The notes under the pieces: generated by a model
Told to the model about the DNA's origin: nothing
Databases searched by the model: none
Seen by the model: only the letters and a program-made list of their open reading frames with translations
Position numbers and translations under genes: made by a program
Source: Chryseobacterium panacisoli
Lineage (GTDB): Bacteria > Bacteroidota > Bacteroidia > Flavobacteriales > Weeksellaceae
Assembly: GCF_008274625.1 (NCBI RefSeq)
Contig: NZ_VTRU01000001.1
Location: forward strand, 2,108,001 to 2,172,000
DNA length: 64,000 nt
Direction of reading: 5' to 3'
Shown here: one piece after another, positions 9,191 to 17,655 of the stretch
Position numbering within the stretch: the first letter of the stretch is position 1
How the letters are laid out: every line of letters starts with the position of its first letter

Positions 9191-9242
9191 AATTGTTAAT
9201 TCCCAAATATTACAACTGAAGTCATAATACTCTTCTCTCTCT

Positions 9243-9285
9243 TGGAGAACTGGCGAAAATTTAAAGAATTTTTGAAGGGGAGGTT
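9243..9285 (+). repeat. Dispersed intergenic repeat, copy 1
   Basis: A 43-bp element running from TGGAG through CGAAAATT and AAAGAATTTTTGA to GGGGAGGTT. It recurs in inverse orientation at 13510-13552 with few mismatches. The centre AAAATTTAAAGAATTTT is itself near-palindromic. Both copies are intergenic. Confidence 0.7.
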
Positions 9286-9376
9286 CCCATATCCGTTCTC
9301 ACCGCCATAGAATTCATCAATATTATAAATTTTTCCTAATTCATAAGAAATCAATCTCAGATTGCAATTCATTGTT

Positions 9377-9384
9377 TAGATTTG
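9377..9384 (+). promoter_or_regulatory. TAnnTTTG -7 element before the thioredoxin-like gene
   Basis: TAGATTTG matches the Bacteroidota -7 consensus. A transcript starting about 6 bp downstream would begin near 9390. This argues that translation starts at the ATG at 9405 and not at the earlier in-frame TTG (9372) or ATG (9390). I see no TTG at the expected distance upstream. Confidence 0.45.
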
Positions 9385-9404
9385 TACACATGAAATTGTA
9401 CGAG

Positions 9405-9920
9405 ATGAAAAAGTTGATATTAATTTTTATGATGGGCATTTTTGGAATAAGTTATTCACAAAAAGTTCCTGCCGTTCTTAAAACAGGGTTTTCAAAAGAA
9501 GCTTTACAGCAGAAACTGCAAGATGAAGAAGGAAAAGCCATTACAGTCCAGCAGATTCTTGATCAGCATAAAGGAAAAGTTTTGGTGATTGATTTCTGGG
9601 CAGGATGGTGTAGAGATTGCTTAAATGCTCTTCCAAAAGCTAAAGAATTAGAAGAAAACAACAAGAATATTGATTTTGTATTTTTATCATTAGACCGTTC
9701 AAAAGAAGGGTTTGAAAAAAGTCTTGAAAGATTTGATATGAAACACAAAGAAAATTATTGGTTTTCTACAGGCTGGAAAAATGATTTTAATAATTATGTG
9801 GATCTTAACTGGATTCCAAGATATATGGTGATTGATCAGAAATCTTCTATTGCAAAATATTACGCGATTTCTCCTGATGATCCTGAACTTCAACAAACCA
9901 TCAACAACCTTTTAAAATAA
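9405..9920 (+). CDS. Exported thioredoxin-like (TlpA-type) protein
   Basis: A 171-residue periplasmic thiol-disulfide protein. From the ATG at 9405 it has a signal peptide (MKKLILIFMMGIFGISYSQ). The thioredoxin fold follows, with VLVIDFWAGWCRDCLNALPK; the active-site CxxC is Cys-Arg-Asp-Cys. The cis-Pro region is WIPRYMVIDQ. TlpA-like proteins reduce disulfides in the periplasm, for example in cytochrome c maturation, but the partner here is unknown. In-frame upstream starts at 9390 (ATG) and 9372 (TTG) would put extra charged residues in front of the signal peptide, and both lie at or before the predicted transcription start. Confidence 0.88.
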   Translation: MKKLILIFMMGIFGISYSQKVPAVLKTGFSKEALQQKLQDEEGKAITVQQILDQHKGKVLVIDFWAGWCRDCLNALPKAKELEENNKNIDFVFLSLDRSKEGFEKSLERFDMKHKENYWFSTGWKNDFNNYVDLNWIPRYMVIDQKSSIAKYYAISPDDPELQQTINNLLK

Positions 9921-9938
9921 TTTTAATCACAAAAAAAC

Positions 9939-9975
9939 ACAGAAACTTTACCTTATTAAAAGTTTCTGTTATCTT
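9939..9975 (+). terminator. Probable terminator between the thioredoxin-like and GNAT genes
   Basis: ACAGAAACTTT and AAAGTTTCTGT form an 11-bp stem 18 bp after the stop at 9920. The trailing T run is weak, so termination efficiency is uncertain. Confidence 0.6.
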
Positions 9976-9981
9976 AATACC

Positions 9982-10434
9982 ATGATCACAAGAGAAGCTA
10001 CAGAAAAGGATTTGGAAATTCTTTTAGAATTTGAACAGGGAGTCGTTGCTGCAGAAAGACCTTTCAACAGCACGCTTATTGAAGGAAAAATTCATTATTA
10101 TGATTTAAACAGCCTTATACAGTCTTCAGATGCCACAGTAATTGTTGCCGAAGAAAATGATGAGGTTATCGCATCGGGTTATGCCCTGATTAAAGAATCA
10201 GAAAAATATTATAATCAGTTTGAAAAGTATTCCTATCTGGGTTTCATGTATGTAAAGCCGGAGCATAGAGGAAAAGGAATCAATAAAGTGATTACCGATG
10301 AACTTATTTCCTGGTCAAAATCAAGGGGAATCAGTGAGGTAAGACTGGATGTATATGCTCAAAATGAATCTGCCATAAAAGCTTATGAAAAGGCAGGTTT
10401 TGAACCTCACCTTCTCACCATGAGACTGAAATAG
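9982..10434 (+). CDS. GNAT family N-acetyltransferase
   Basis: A 150-residue single-domain acetyltransferase using acetyl-CoA; the acceptor is unknown. Motif A, the pyrophosphate-binding loop, is LGFMYVKPEHRGKGINKVIT (residues 91-110) with R-G-K-G in place of the usual Q/RxxGxG/A. Motif B includes VRLDVYAQNESAIKAYEKAGF. The length is normal for the family. Confidence 0.88.
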   Translation: MITREATEKDLEILLEFEQGVVAAERPFNSTLIEGKIHYYDLNSLIQSSDATVIVAEENDEVIASGYALIKESEKYYNQFEKYSYLGFMYVKPEHRGKGINKVITDELISWSKSRGISEVRLDVYAQNESAIKAYEKAGFEPHLLTMRLK

Positions 10435-10515
10435 TAAAAGGATGTAAGCAGGAAGATGGGAAACTTCCATCATATAAAAAATTTACCGTAAATAAAGGAA
10501 TCCATATCTTTGTAT

Positions 10516-11613
10516 ATGGATTTTTCTTTGCCTCTTCGTAAAATTATTCATGTGGATATGGACGCATTCTATGCTTCCGTGGAGCAGCATGATAATCCGG
10601 CATTGAAAGGCAAGCCTATTGCAGTTGGAGGGCAGCATCGAGGTGTAGTAGCCGCCGCAAGCTATGAAGCCAGAAAATATGGTGTACGTTCTGCAATGCC
10701 CAGCAAGACCGCAAAAGAAAAATGTCCGCATCTTATTTTTGTTCCTCCCCGATTCGCCAGATATAAAGAGATCTCAAAAAAAATCCGGGAGATTTTCTAT
10801 GAATATACTGACCTGGTAGAACCTCTTTCTCTGGATGAAGCCTATCTGGACGTCACCGAAAATAAAAAAGGAATGGAATCTGCCAATCTGATCGCCAAAG
10901 AAATCCGTCAGAAAATTTTTGAACAGACAGGATTGACGGCCTCTGCAGGAATTTCAGTCAATAAATTTTTGGCTAAAGTAGCGTCAGACATCAATAAACC
11001 GAATGGCCAGAAAACAATTCACCCCGATAAAATGGAGCATTTCCTGGAAGAATTGCCCGTAGAAAAATTTTATGGGGTTGGAAAAGTTACCGCTAACAAA
11101 ATGTTCAGTTTAGGAATTTATAAAGGAAAAGATTTAAAGAAAAGATCACTTGAAGATCTGGTAAGGCTTTTCGGAAAGTCTGGGAAACATTATTATAATG
11201 TAGTACGCGGGATTCATACTTCTGAAGTAAAACCTCACCGGATCCAGAAAAGTGTGGCGGTGGAAAGAACTTTTTTTGAAGATCTTCTGGATGAACAGCA
11301 GATCAGTGAAAAGCTGGAAAGTCTTGCGGAGGAAATCCATCAGAGATTACAGAAAAATAATATTCTTGGAAGGACTTTAACTTTAAAAATAAAATATAAA
11401 GACTTTTCTCTTTTTACAAGAAGTATCACCAGGGAAGATTATTTCTCGTCACCGGAACAGTATTATAACACTGGGAAAAAACTTTGGGAACTCCGCCCTT
11501 TTGATAAAGCAGTGCGCCTTCTCGGATTGTCTCTCTCTCAGTTGAATACTGAAGAAAAAAAGCAGGTTTCCGTTCAACTAAAAATCCCGTTTGAGGAATT
11601 TGAAAATGAATAG
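10516..11613 (+). CDS. dinB: DNA polymerase IV
   Basis: DinB is the Y-family translesion polymerase. Counted from the ATG at 10516 it has 365 residues, with the palm motif HVDMDAFYASVEQ (Asp14 metal ligand) and SLDEAYLD (Asp107 and Glu108), the family catalytic acids. GISVNKFLAKVASD and KFYGVGKVTANKM (helix-hairpin-helix thumb) are also diagnostic, and the little-finger domain makes up the last third. The extreme C-terminus (SVQLKIPFEEFENE) does not show an obvious beta-clamp pentapeptide. A TATCTTTG element at 10505-10512 sits just before the start, so the mRNA leader would be very short. An in-frame TTG at 10510 falls inside that element and is unlikely to be used. Confidence 0.94.
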   Translation: MDFSLPLRKIIHVDMDAFYASVEQHDNPALKGKPIAVGGQHRGVVAAASYEARKYGVRSAMPSKTAKEKCPHLIFVPPRFARYKEISKKIREIFYEYTDLVEPLSLDEAYLDVTENKKGMESANLIAKEIRQKIFEQTGLTASAGISVNKFLAKVASDINKPNGQKTIHPDKMEHFLEELPVEKFYGVGKVTANKMFSLGIYKGKDLKKRSLEDLVRLFGKSGKHYYNVVRGIHTSEVKPHRIQKSVAVERTFFEDLLDEQQISEKLESLAEEIHQRLQKNNILGRTLTLKIKYKDFSLFTRSITREDYFSSPEQYYNTGKKLWELRPFDKAVRLLGLSLSQLNTEEKKQVSVQLKIPFEEFENE

Positions 11614-11657
11614 GTCATATTTTTTCGCTAACTTGTATCTACCAAATCAACAAATTT

Positions 11658-13130
11658 ATGAACCCAACCATGATTCAGTTTTTTCACTGGTATTCTGAAG
11701 GAGACGGAAAATTGTGGAAAGAAGCCGAAAAACAGGCTGAATATCTAGCAAAACTTGGAATTACTTCTGTATGGTTTCCTCCTGCGTATAAAGGAACAAA
11801 TGGCGGCTATTCTATCGGATATGATGCCTATGACCTGTATGATCTCGGAGAATTTGATCAAAAAGGGACTATCCCTACAAGATACGGCACTAAAAACGAT
11901 TATACAAAAGCTATTAAAGCCTTAAAGAAACAAAATATACAGGTGATTGTAGATATTGTTCTGGGACATAAAGCTGGTGGCGATGAGCTGGAAAAATTCA
12001 AAGCGGTAAAAGTAGATGAAGAGAACAGGGAAAAAGTTATTTCCGATGTTATCGAAATTGAATCTTATACTAAATTTACCTTTCCAGGAAGAGGAAAAAA
12101 ATATTCTGATTTTGAATGGAATTTCACTTGTTTCAGCGGTGTAGATTATGCAGAAGGCATGGAATCCCATATTTATAAAATACAGTCTGAATATGGAAAT
12201 GACTGGGAAGAAATGATTGATGATGAAAAAGGAAATTATGATTATCTGATGTACAATGACATCGAGCACCGAAATCCTTTTGTGCGCGAAGAGCTCAATA
12301 ATTGGGCAAAATGGTATTTTGACCAGACAGATTTCGATGGCGTGAGACTGGATGCTTTAAAACATATTTCTTTTGATTTTTACAAGGAATGGCTTACGCT
12401 GCTTCGTTCCAATTCCGGGAAAAATATTTTTGCTGTAGGAGAATACTGGGCTCCCGGATATCTTCATCTGCTTCAAAAATATATTGAGGTAACAGATGGA
12501 TGTATGAGTCTTTTTGACAGTTCTTTACAGAATAATTTCCATACGGCTTCCAGAGAAGGTAATTCTTATGATCTCCGAAGAATTTTTGATGAAACCCTTA
12601 CCCAGGCAGATCCTATGCATTCTGTAAGCTTAGTAGCGAATCATGATACACAACCTCTGCAGGATCTTGAAGCACCTGTAGAACCATGGTTCAAACCTAT
12701 TGCTTATGCGCTTATTTTGTTGAGAAAAGACGGTTATCCGTGTGTATTTTATCCTGATCTTTTTGGTGCTCAATATGTAGATAAAGACAGAGAAGGTAAT
12801 GATCAGGAAATTTTCATGCCTAAAGTAGACGGCATTGAAGAGCTATTAAAAGCAAGAAAAGACTATGCGTATGGTGAGCAACATGATTATTTTGAAGATG
12901 CCAACTGTCTTGGCTGGGTGCGTACAGGAGATGACGAACATACAGGATGTGCTGTTGTGTTAAGCAATAAAGATTCTTACAACAAGCCTATGGAAGTGGG
13001 ACAGCTTTATGCCGGAAAAAAATTTAAAGATCTTTTGAAGCGATTCAAAGAAAAAGTAACCATTGATGAAAACGGATGGGGAAATTTTCCTGTTCCGGCA
13101 GGAAATGTAAGCGTTTGGATTCCCGAATAA
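11658..13130 (+). CDS. Alpha-amylase, cytoplasmic GH13 type
   Basis: A 490-residue glycoside hydrolase family 13 enzyme without signal peptide, so intracellular; it would hydrolyse alpha-1,4-glucans such as glycogen or maltodextrin. The (beta/alpha)8 motifs are present in order: IVDIVLGHK (region I), GVRLDALKH (region II, nucleophile Asp232), VGEYW (region III, acid/base Glu262) and VANHDTQ (region IV, Asp330). The N-terminal IQFFHWYSEGDGKLWKEAEK is typical of the bacterial cytoplasmic/liquefying subgroup. It begins 45 bp after dinB. Confidence 0.93.
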   Translation: MNPTMIQFFHWYSEGDGKLWKEAEKQAEYLAKLGITSVWFPPAYKGTNGGYSIGYDAYDLYDLGEFDQKGTIPTRYGTKNDYTKAIKALKKQNIQVIVDIVLGHKAGGDELEKFKAVKVDEENREKVISDVIEIESYTKFTFPGRGKKYSDFEWNFTCFSGVDYAEGMESHIYKIQSEYGNDWEEMIDDEKGNYDYLMYNDIEHRNPFVREELNNWAKWYFDQTDFDGVRLDALKHISFDFYKEWLTLLRSNSGKNIFAVGEYWAPGYLHLLQKYIEVTDGCMSLFDSSLQNNFHTASREGNSYDLRRIFDETLTQADPMHSVSLVANHDTQPLQDLEAPVEPWFKPIAYALILLRKDGYPCVFYPDLFGAQYVDKDREGNDQEIFMPKVDGIEELLKARKDYAYGEQHDYFEDANCLGWVRTGDDEHTGCAVVLSNKDSYNKPMEVGQLYAGKKFKDLLKRFKEKVTIDENGWGNFPVPAGNVSVWIPE

Positions 13131-13150
13131 GATTAATTTCAGTAAAAATA

Positions 13151-13187
13151 AAACGACATACATCGTCCTTAAGATGTATGTCGTTTA
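13151..13187 (+). terminator. Bidirectional terminator between amylase and the peptide gene
   Basis: A perfect 14-bp inverted repeat (AAACGACATACATC and GATGTATGTCGTTT, 8-nt loop) lies between two converging genes, amylase (ending 13130) and the peptide gene (ending 13206). Its sides are A-rich and T-rich, so it could serve both. Confidence 0.8.
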
Positions 13188-13205
13188 TCTTATAGGATTT
13201 GCAGA

Positions 13206-13373
13206 TTAACAATAAATATATCGGCAATTCCAAATATCAATAGCCCATTCGCAACATTGTCCATCTTCGTTGGAAGTGCAGCATACTTTACCCCAATTCA
13301 GATCTCCGGCCTTTATACTTTTCAGTTCTTCACGTTTAAGTTTTTTAACTGTGAAATCTTTGTTTGTTTTCAT
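13206..13373 (-). CDS. Cysteine-rich bacteriocin/RiPP precursor-like peptide
   Basis: A 55-residue ORF from ATG 13373 to TAA 13206. The first 23 residues (MKTNKDFTVKKLKREELKSI, then KAG) resemble leader peptides of Bacteroidota ribosomal natural-product precursors and class II bacteriocins: basic, amphipathic, with the pattern KLxREELKxIxxG ending in Ala-Gly in place of Gly-Gly. The remaining part starts DLNWGKVCC and contains six cysteines (two CC pairs and two single Cys, the last being the C-terminal residue) plus three Trp. No modification enzyme, peptidase-containing ABC exporter or immunity gene is adjacent, so it would depend on machinery elsewhere. The call rests on leader similarity and composition only. 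Confidence 0.6.
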   Translation of the reverse strand: MKTNKDFTVKKLKREELKSIKAGDLNWGKVCCTSNEDGQCCEWAIDIWNCRYIYC

Positions 13374-13509
13374 GATTATTATTTTTTATGGTTTAGTAAT
13401 TAAATATACATTAAAAATTACAATTATGAATAAATATTTAACATCAATTGACTGATTGAGTATACATAATACACAATTAAATCAGAAAATAAATATTGAA
13501 AATAGAGTT

Positions 13510-13552
13510 AACCACCCCGTCAAAAATTCTTTGAATTTTCGACACCCCTCCA
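13510..13552 (-). repeat. Dispersed intergenic repeat, copy 2
   Basis: The reverse complement of this stretch reads TGGAGGGGTGTCGAAAATTC followed by AAAGAATTTTTGACGGGGTGGTT. It matches the element at 9243-9285 over 43 bp with only a few substitutions. It sits in the 240-bp gap between the peptide gene start and the end of the carboxylesterase. Confidence 0.7.
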
Positions 13553-13613
13553 GAGGAGAGTTCCCAGTTGAGATATTTGTTAAAATTAGAAATTTTATAA
13601 GCTTGCTATGCGG

Positions 13614-14954
13614 TTAAATCTTTTGAAGTTCCAGGATTTCCGGTTTTTCGGAGGTATCAGCAATTTTTCCTGTTCTGGCAAATTCGGCCCATAGTGCCCT
13701 CAGCTTTTTGCCGTTCTCATGAATACGGCTCCAGGGAATATCTTTCAGCAGTTCCGAAGATTTCCACGCAGATTCGTTACCAAAGATCAAAGGGAGATCA
13801 ATACAGTGGGAAGCACCAATATGATTGTCTTTCAATTTTGAATGAATTCTGAAGAGGTACACATTCCCACCGGCCTCAGCCAGATTCTGGGCAAATTGCT
13901 TTGCCGGATTTCCATAGATAAGTGCCGTAGTTTTTTCAACCGTTTTATCCATGAGCTTTAAACCCAAACCTTTTCCGAAATATTTATTTAAAGCTTCAGA
14001 GGTTTTAAGGTAAAATGCAGTTTCGTCATTATTTAAGCCTATCAGCACATCAAATTTCTGAGCATTCTTTTTCCACATTTCTACAGACTCATCTTCTTTA
14101 CACAAAGGAAAATATCCATATTGTGTACCAAAGGGCATTGCAGCTTTCAAACCGTATTTTATTACAGAGGGAACAACTATTTTATAGTCCTCCACCATTT
14201 TTAAAACATCGGTTTCATCTTTCAATGCTTCCGTTTTTTTGAGAAATTCTGCAGACATTTTCTGTCTTTTATGACGTAATCCCAAAGGGGCGCTCTGGAT
14301 GATCACACGCTGAAATAGATTCTCCACTCCTTCCGAAATCATTAAGTGAGCAATCGCATCTCCTCCTGAAGACTGTCCGAGAAGGGTGATATTATTTTCA
14401 TCACCGCTGAAATCTGCAATATTGGTTTTTATCCACTTCAATGCTTCAATTATATCTAAAAGCCCAAGATTGGCAGGTCTTTTTTCATCTCCTCCCAGAA
14501 AGCCAAACAATCCTAAGCGATACGAAACTGAAACGACAATGATATGTTGCTCTTTTACCCATTCGGCAGGATTGGCAGTGGCAAGATCACCACAGCCTAT
14601 TTCATGAGATCCTCCATGGATCCAGACTATAACAGGTAGTTTTTCATTTTCAGCAACTGTTTCAGGACGGGTTATGGAAAGATATTGGGTAGATTCATCC
14701 GGCTCAAAACTTTCAACAGGAGTTGCTCCAATCATTTTTTCTACAAGCGGACTTAAGGCCTGCGGACATACCGGCGTCTTTTCAGGAGAAATAATTACCG
14801 AAGCTAAAGAAGCCTCTATGGCAACGGGTTTCTGGAATCTTTCGGAATGGGCATATCGAATGTTTTTAGCCCTGATAATTCCTTCTTCTTTCAATGCTAT
14901 AATTCTCCCAAATCGGGTCTCAAAAACCGTGGTTTCTTTCTGCGTTGGTGTCAT
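13614..14954 (-). CDS. Type B carboxylesterase
   Basis: A 446-residue alpha/beta-hydrolase of the carboxylesterase/para-nitrobenzyl esterase family. Visible are the oxyanion-hole motif VIVWIHGGSHEIGCGD, the nucleophile elbow LLGQSSGGDA (GQSSGG in place of the common GESAGG), and the His region ASHCIDLPLIFGN typical of the family. It has no signal peptide, so it is cytoplasmic. Natural substrate unknown. It lies about 130 bp downstream of an AraC regulator on the same strand and could share its regulation. Confidence 0.88.
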   Translation of the reverse strand: MTPTQKETTVFETRFGRIIALKEEGIIRAKNIRYAHSERFQKPVAIEASLASVIISPEKTPVCPQALSPLVEKMIGATPVESFEPDESTQYLSITRPETVAENEKLPVIVWIHGGSHEIGCGDLATANPAEWVKEQHIIVVSVSYRLGLFGFLGGDEKRPANLGLLDIIEALKWIKTNIADFSGDENNITLLGQSSGGDAIAHLMISEGVENLFQRVIIQSAPLGLRHKRQKMSAEFLKKTEALKDETDVLKMVEDYKIVVPSVIKYGLKAAMPFGTQYGYFPLCKEDESVEMWKKNAQKFDVLIGLNNDETAFYLKTSEALNKYFGKGLGLKLMDKTVEKTTALIYGNPAKQFAQNLAEAGGNVYLFRIHSKLKDNHIGASHCIDLPLIFGNESAWKSSELLKDIPWSRIHENGKKLRALWAEFARTGKIADTSEKPEILELQKI

Positions 14955-15005
14955 CTTAAGAATGGTGAAAACTTTTCTGCTTAAATTTAATTATTTAAAC
15001 ACAAA

Positions 15006-15078
15006 TTTCACAAATGAAAACACAGATTTCCACTATCATTATTATAGCATTTGTGAAACAGTGAGTGTTATCTGTGTT
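15006..15078. repeat. Two interleaved inverted repeats
   Basis: TTTCACAAATG (15006-15016) pairs with CATTTGTGAAA (15048-15058), and AACACAGAT (15019-15027) pairs with ATCTGTGTT (15070-15078). The arms are interleaved (A, B, A', B'), so both helices together would form a pseudoknot or two alternative hairpins. It lies between the AraC gene and the carboxylesterase gene. Confidence 0.55.
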
Positions 15079-15086
15079 GAAAAAAC

Positions 15087-15989
15087 TTAGTTCAGGATTT
15101 TATATTCACTTGGAGAAATGCCCACTTTTGTTTTGAATAGTCTTGTAAAATGCTGTGGATATTTGAATCCTAAATCATAGGAAATTTCACTGATTGTTTT
15201 CGCCTGATCCATAATCTGTTCTTTGGCGATATCAATAAGTTTGTTGTGGATAAATTCCTGAGCAGAAATTCCAAGTTCTTTTTTAATCAGGTCTCCAAAA
15301 TAATTCGCAGATAAATTCAGTTTTTCTGCAAAGTAATTCACCATAGGGAAACCGATATTTTTAGGATTTTCCGATTTTAAATAATCATCTACCAGGTTTT
15401 CAAATTTACCGATCACTCCCTGATTGATGTGGTCTCTTGTAATAAACTGGCGGTCATAAAAACGCATACAGTAATTCAGAAAAAGCTCGATATTATTTAC
15501 TATTAAAGATTTGCTGTGTTTATCAATAGACTGCTCAAGTTCCAGCTGGATATTTTTAAAGCATTCCAGAATAATTTCTCTTTCTTTTTCAGAGAGGTGC
15601 AAAGCTTCGTGTACATCATATGAGAAAAAGGAATAATCTTTAATATTCTTTCCCAAGTTTGTTCCTTTTATCAAATCAGGATGGAAAATTAATGCGGAAC
15701 CTGCGGGTTGAATATATTTATCTTTGTTATAAATTCCATAGGTTTGTCCCGGGGCAATGAAAACCAATGTCCCTTCCTGATAATCGTAGCTGTGTTTTCC
15801 ATACTGCATATCTCCGCACATTACATCTTTCAGAAAAACGGTATAAAACCCAAATTTTCTTTTGTGCTGGCAGATAGGATCAGATTTGGAAAAATCAATC
15901 ACACTTACCAGCGGATGCAGGGTTTCATGATTGGCCATTTTATTGTATTCCGAAATACTATTATAGATTTCAACCTCCTGATTTTCCAT
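15087..15989 (-). CDS. AraC family transcriptional regulator
   Basis: A 300-residue regulator with an N-terminal cupin-like effector domain (about residues 25-160, with SYDYQEGTLVFIAPGQTYGI) and a C-terminal AraC double helix-turn-helix (about 200-300). The second HTH is seen as KTISEISYDLGFKYPQHFTR followed by LFKTKVGISPSEYK. The gene is divergent from a cupin/alcohol dehydrogenase pair across 131 bp, and such regulators often act on the divergent genes. A TAATTTTG element (reverse complement at 16012-16019) is a candidate -7 box for its own transcript. The effector is unknown. Confidence 0.9.
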   Translation of the reverse strand: MENQEVEIYNSISEYNKMANHETLHPLVSVIDFSKSDPICQHKRKFGFYTVFLKDVMCGDMQYGKHSYDYQEGTLVFIAPGQTYGIYNKDKYIQPAGSALIFHPDLIKGTNLGKNIKDYSFFSYDVHEALHLSEKEREIILECFKNIQLELEQSIDKHSKSLIVNNIELFLNYCMRFYDRQFITRDHINQGVIGKFENLVDDYLKSENPKNIGFPMVNYFAEKLNLSANYFGDLIKKELGISAQEFIHNKLIDIAKEQIMDQAKTISEISYDLGFKYPQHFTRLFKTKVGISPSEYKILN

Positions 15990-16120
15990 GAAGTATATTT
16001 TTATTACTATTCAAAATTACCACTTTCTTAGGTAACTGAAATAGAGTCTGTAAAATTGGTAAGTAATTCGGTAATCTGTATAAGTGTGGTTTACGGGAAA
16101 GTTTCGACTTTTGTATCGTT

Positions 16121-16525
16121 ATGGAAACTTTTAATACCAACATTTTTCCAAAAGGGGAAAGAGCTCCTTCAGATTATTTCTCCGGAGGAACTGCCTGGGT
16201 TCATATCCTGAAACCCAATGAAGATAACCTGAACTGCCAGATAGGAAATGTAATTTTTGAACCAAAATGCAGAAATAACTGGCATTCTCATGGCGGCGGA
16301 CAGATTTTAATTGTAACTTCAGGAACAGGATATTATCAGGAAAAAGGTAAGCCCGTGCAGATTTTGAACCCGGGAGATATCGTCAATATTCTTCCCGGTA
16401 TCATCCACTGGCATGGTGCCTGCCCGGACAGTGAATTTACCCACATTGCGATCAATCCCAATACTCAAAACGGGATTGTAGAATGGCTGCAGCCTGTAAC
16501 GGACGAAGAATATAATAATTTATAA
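16121..16525 (+). CDS. Cupin domain protein
   Basis: A 134-residue single-cupin protein. Cupin motif 1 is NNWHSHGGGQILIVTSGTGY (about residues 49-68; two His as metal ligands) and motif 2 is PGDIVNILPGIIHWHGA (about 87-103, His ligands). It resembles small manganese cupins of the mandelonitrile lyase/carboxymuconolactone-associated type often found next to alcohol dehydrogenases and AraC regulators. Enzymatic role uncertain. It is followed after 23 bp by the alcohol dehydrogenase, so they form an operon divergent from the AraC gene. Confidence 0.85.
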   Translation: METFNTNIFPKGERAPSDYFSGGTAWVHILKPNEDNLNCQIGNVIFEPKCRNNWHSHGGGQILIVTSGTGYYQEKGKPVQILNPGDIVNILPGIIHWHGACPDSEFTHIAINPNTQNGIVEWLQPVTDEEYNNL

Positions 16526-16548
16526 ACCTAAATAAACTAAATATAAAA

Positions 16549-17601
16549 ATGAGTACAATCACAGTAAAAGCTTATGGTGCAGAGTCTACCACAGCAGATC
16601 TGAAAGAAATGAATATTGAAAGAAGAGAAGTAACCTCAAAGGATGTAGAGATTGAAATTCTATATTGCGGGGTTTGCCACTCTGACCTTCATACAGCGAG
16701 AAACGACTGGGGCGGATCTTTGTATCCTGTAGTTCCGGGACACGAAATCGTAGGAAGAATTACCAAAGTAGGAAGTGAAGTTTCCAAATTTAAAGTTGGT
16801 GATCTTGCAGGGGTTGGATGTATTGTAGATTCTTGCGGACATTGCGACAGCTGCCAGCATGATCTTGAACAATATTGCCTGAATGGTTTCACAGGAACAT
16901 ACAATGGAAAAGACAAGCATTTGGGAGGTCACACTTTTGGAGGATATTCTCAAAAAGTAGTTGTAGATTCTCATCACGTTTTAAAAGTACCTGAAAATCT
17001 TGATCTTGCAGCAGTAGCTCCTCTGCTTTGTGCAGGTATTACAACCTGGTCACCTTTAAAACACTGGAATGTAGGTTCTGGTTCTAAAGTAGCTGTTGTA
17101 GGACTGGGTGGCCTGGGTCACATGGCCATTAAACTAGCAAAAGGATTGGGAGCTGAAGTTACTTTATTCTCAAGAACTCCCGGAAAAACTGAAGATGCAA
17201 AACAGCTTGGTGCTGATCATGTTGTTATCTCTACTGACGAAGCACAAATGGATTCTGTAAAAGGAAAATTCGATGTGATCATTGACACCGTTCCGTATAT
17301 GCATGATGTTAATCCATATGTGGCTACTTTAAACATCAATGGAACTCATGTTCTTGTAGGATACCTGGGTGGTTTGGAACCTATTTTGAACACTGTTCCT
17401 ATGATTATGGGAAGAAAATCTGTAGCAGGATCAGTAATTGGAGGTATTGCCGAAACCCAGGAATTATTGGATTTCTGTGGAGAGCACAACATTGTTTCAG
17501 AAATTGAAATGATCAAAATGCAGGACATCAACGAAGCTTATGAAAGAATGTTGAAAAGTGACGTAAGATACCGTTTCGTAATCGATATGCAGTCTCTGTA
17601 A
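16549..17601 (+). CDS. Zinc-dependent NAD(P) alcohol dehydrogenase, CAD/YahK type
   Basis: A 350-residue medium-chain dehydrogenase that reduces aldehydes or oxidises alcohols. Catalytic-zinc motifs are CGVCHSDLH (with PGHEIVG, the His-Glu pair) and DTVPYMHDV near the active site. The structural zinc site is CGHCDSCQHDLEQYC (four Cys). The Rossmann NAD(P) loop is VVGLGGLGHMAIKLAKGLG. The pattern fits the cinnamyl-alcohol dehydrogenase/YahK group, commonly broad-range aldehyde reductases. With the cupin and AraC regulator it suggests an aldehyde-detoxification unit, which is inference. Confidence 0.92.
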   Translation: MSTITVKAYGAESTTADLKEMNIERREVTSKDVEIEILYCGVCHSDLHTARNDWGGSLYPVVPGHEIVGRITKVGSEVSKFKVGDLAGVGCIVDSCGHCDSCQHDLEQYCLNGFTGTYNGKDKHLGGHTFGGYSQKVVVDSHHVLKVPENLDLAAVAPLLCAGITTWSPLKHWNVGSGSKVAVVGLGGLGHMAIKLAKGLGAEVTLFSRTPGKTEDAKQLGADHVVISTDEAQMDSVKGKFDVIIDTVPYMHDVNPYVATLNINGTHVLVGYLGGLEPILNTVPMIMGRKSVAGSVIGGIAETQELLDFCGEHNIVSEIEMIKMQDINEAYERMLKSDVRYRFVIDMQSL

Positions 17602-17623
17602 TTCTTCTATAAAGTATTAACAG

Positions 17624-17655
17624 AAACAGGCGCTTCGGATTGAAGCGCCTGTTTT
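17624..17655. terminator. Bidirectional terminator between converging genes
   Basis: AAACAGGCGCTTC and GAAGCGCCTGTTT form a 13-bp stem followed by TTTTATTT, between the alcohol dehydrogenase (ending 17601) and the HxlR gene (ending 17655). Confidence 0.88.

Noticed and set aside
15708..16031. A 107-codon plus-strand frame over the AraC gene start.
   Set aside because: Antisense shadow of the AraC coding region.
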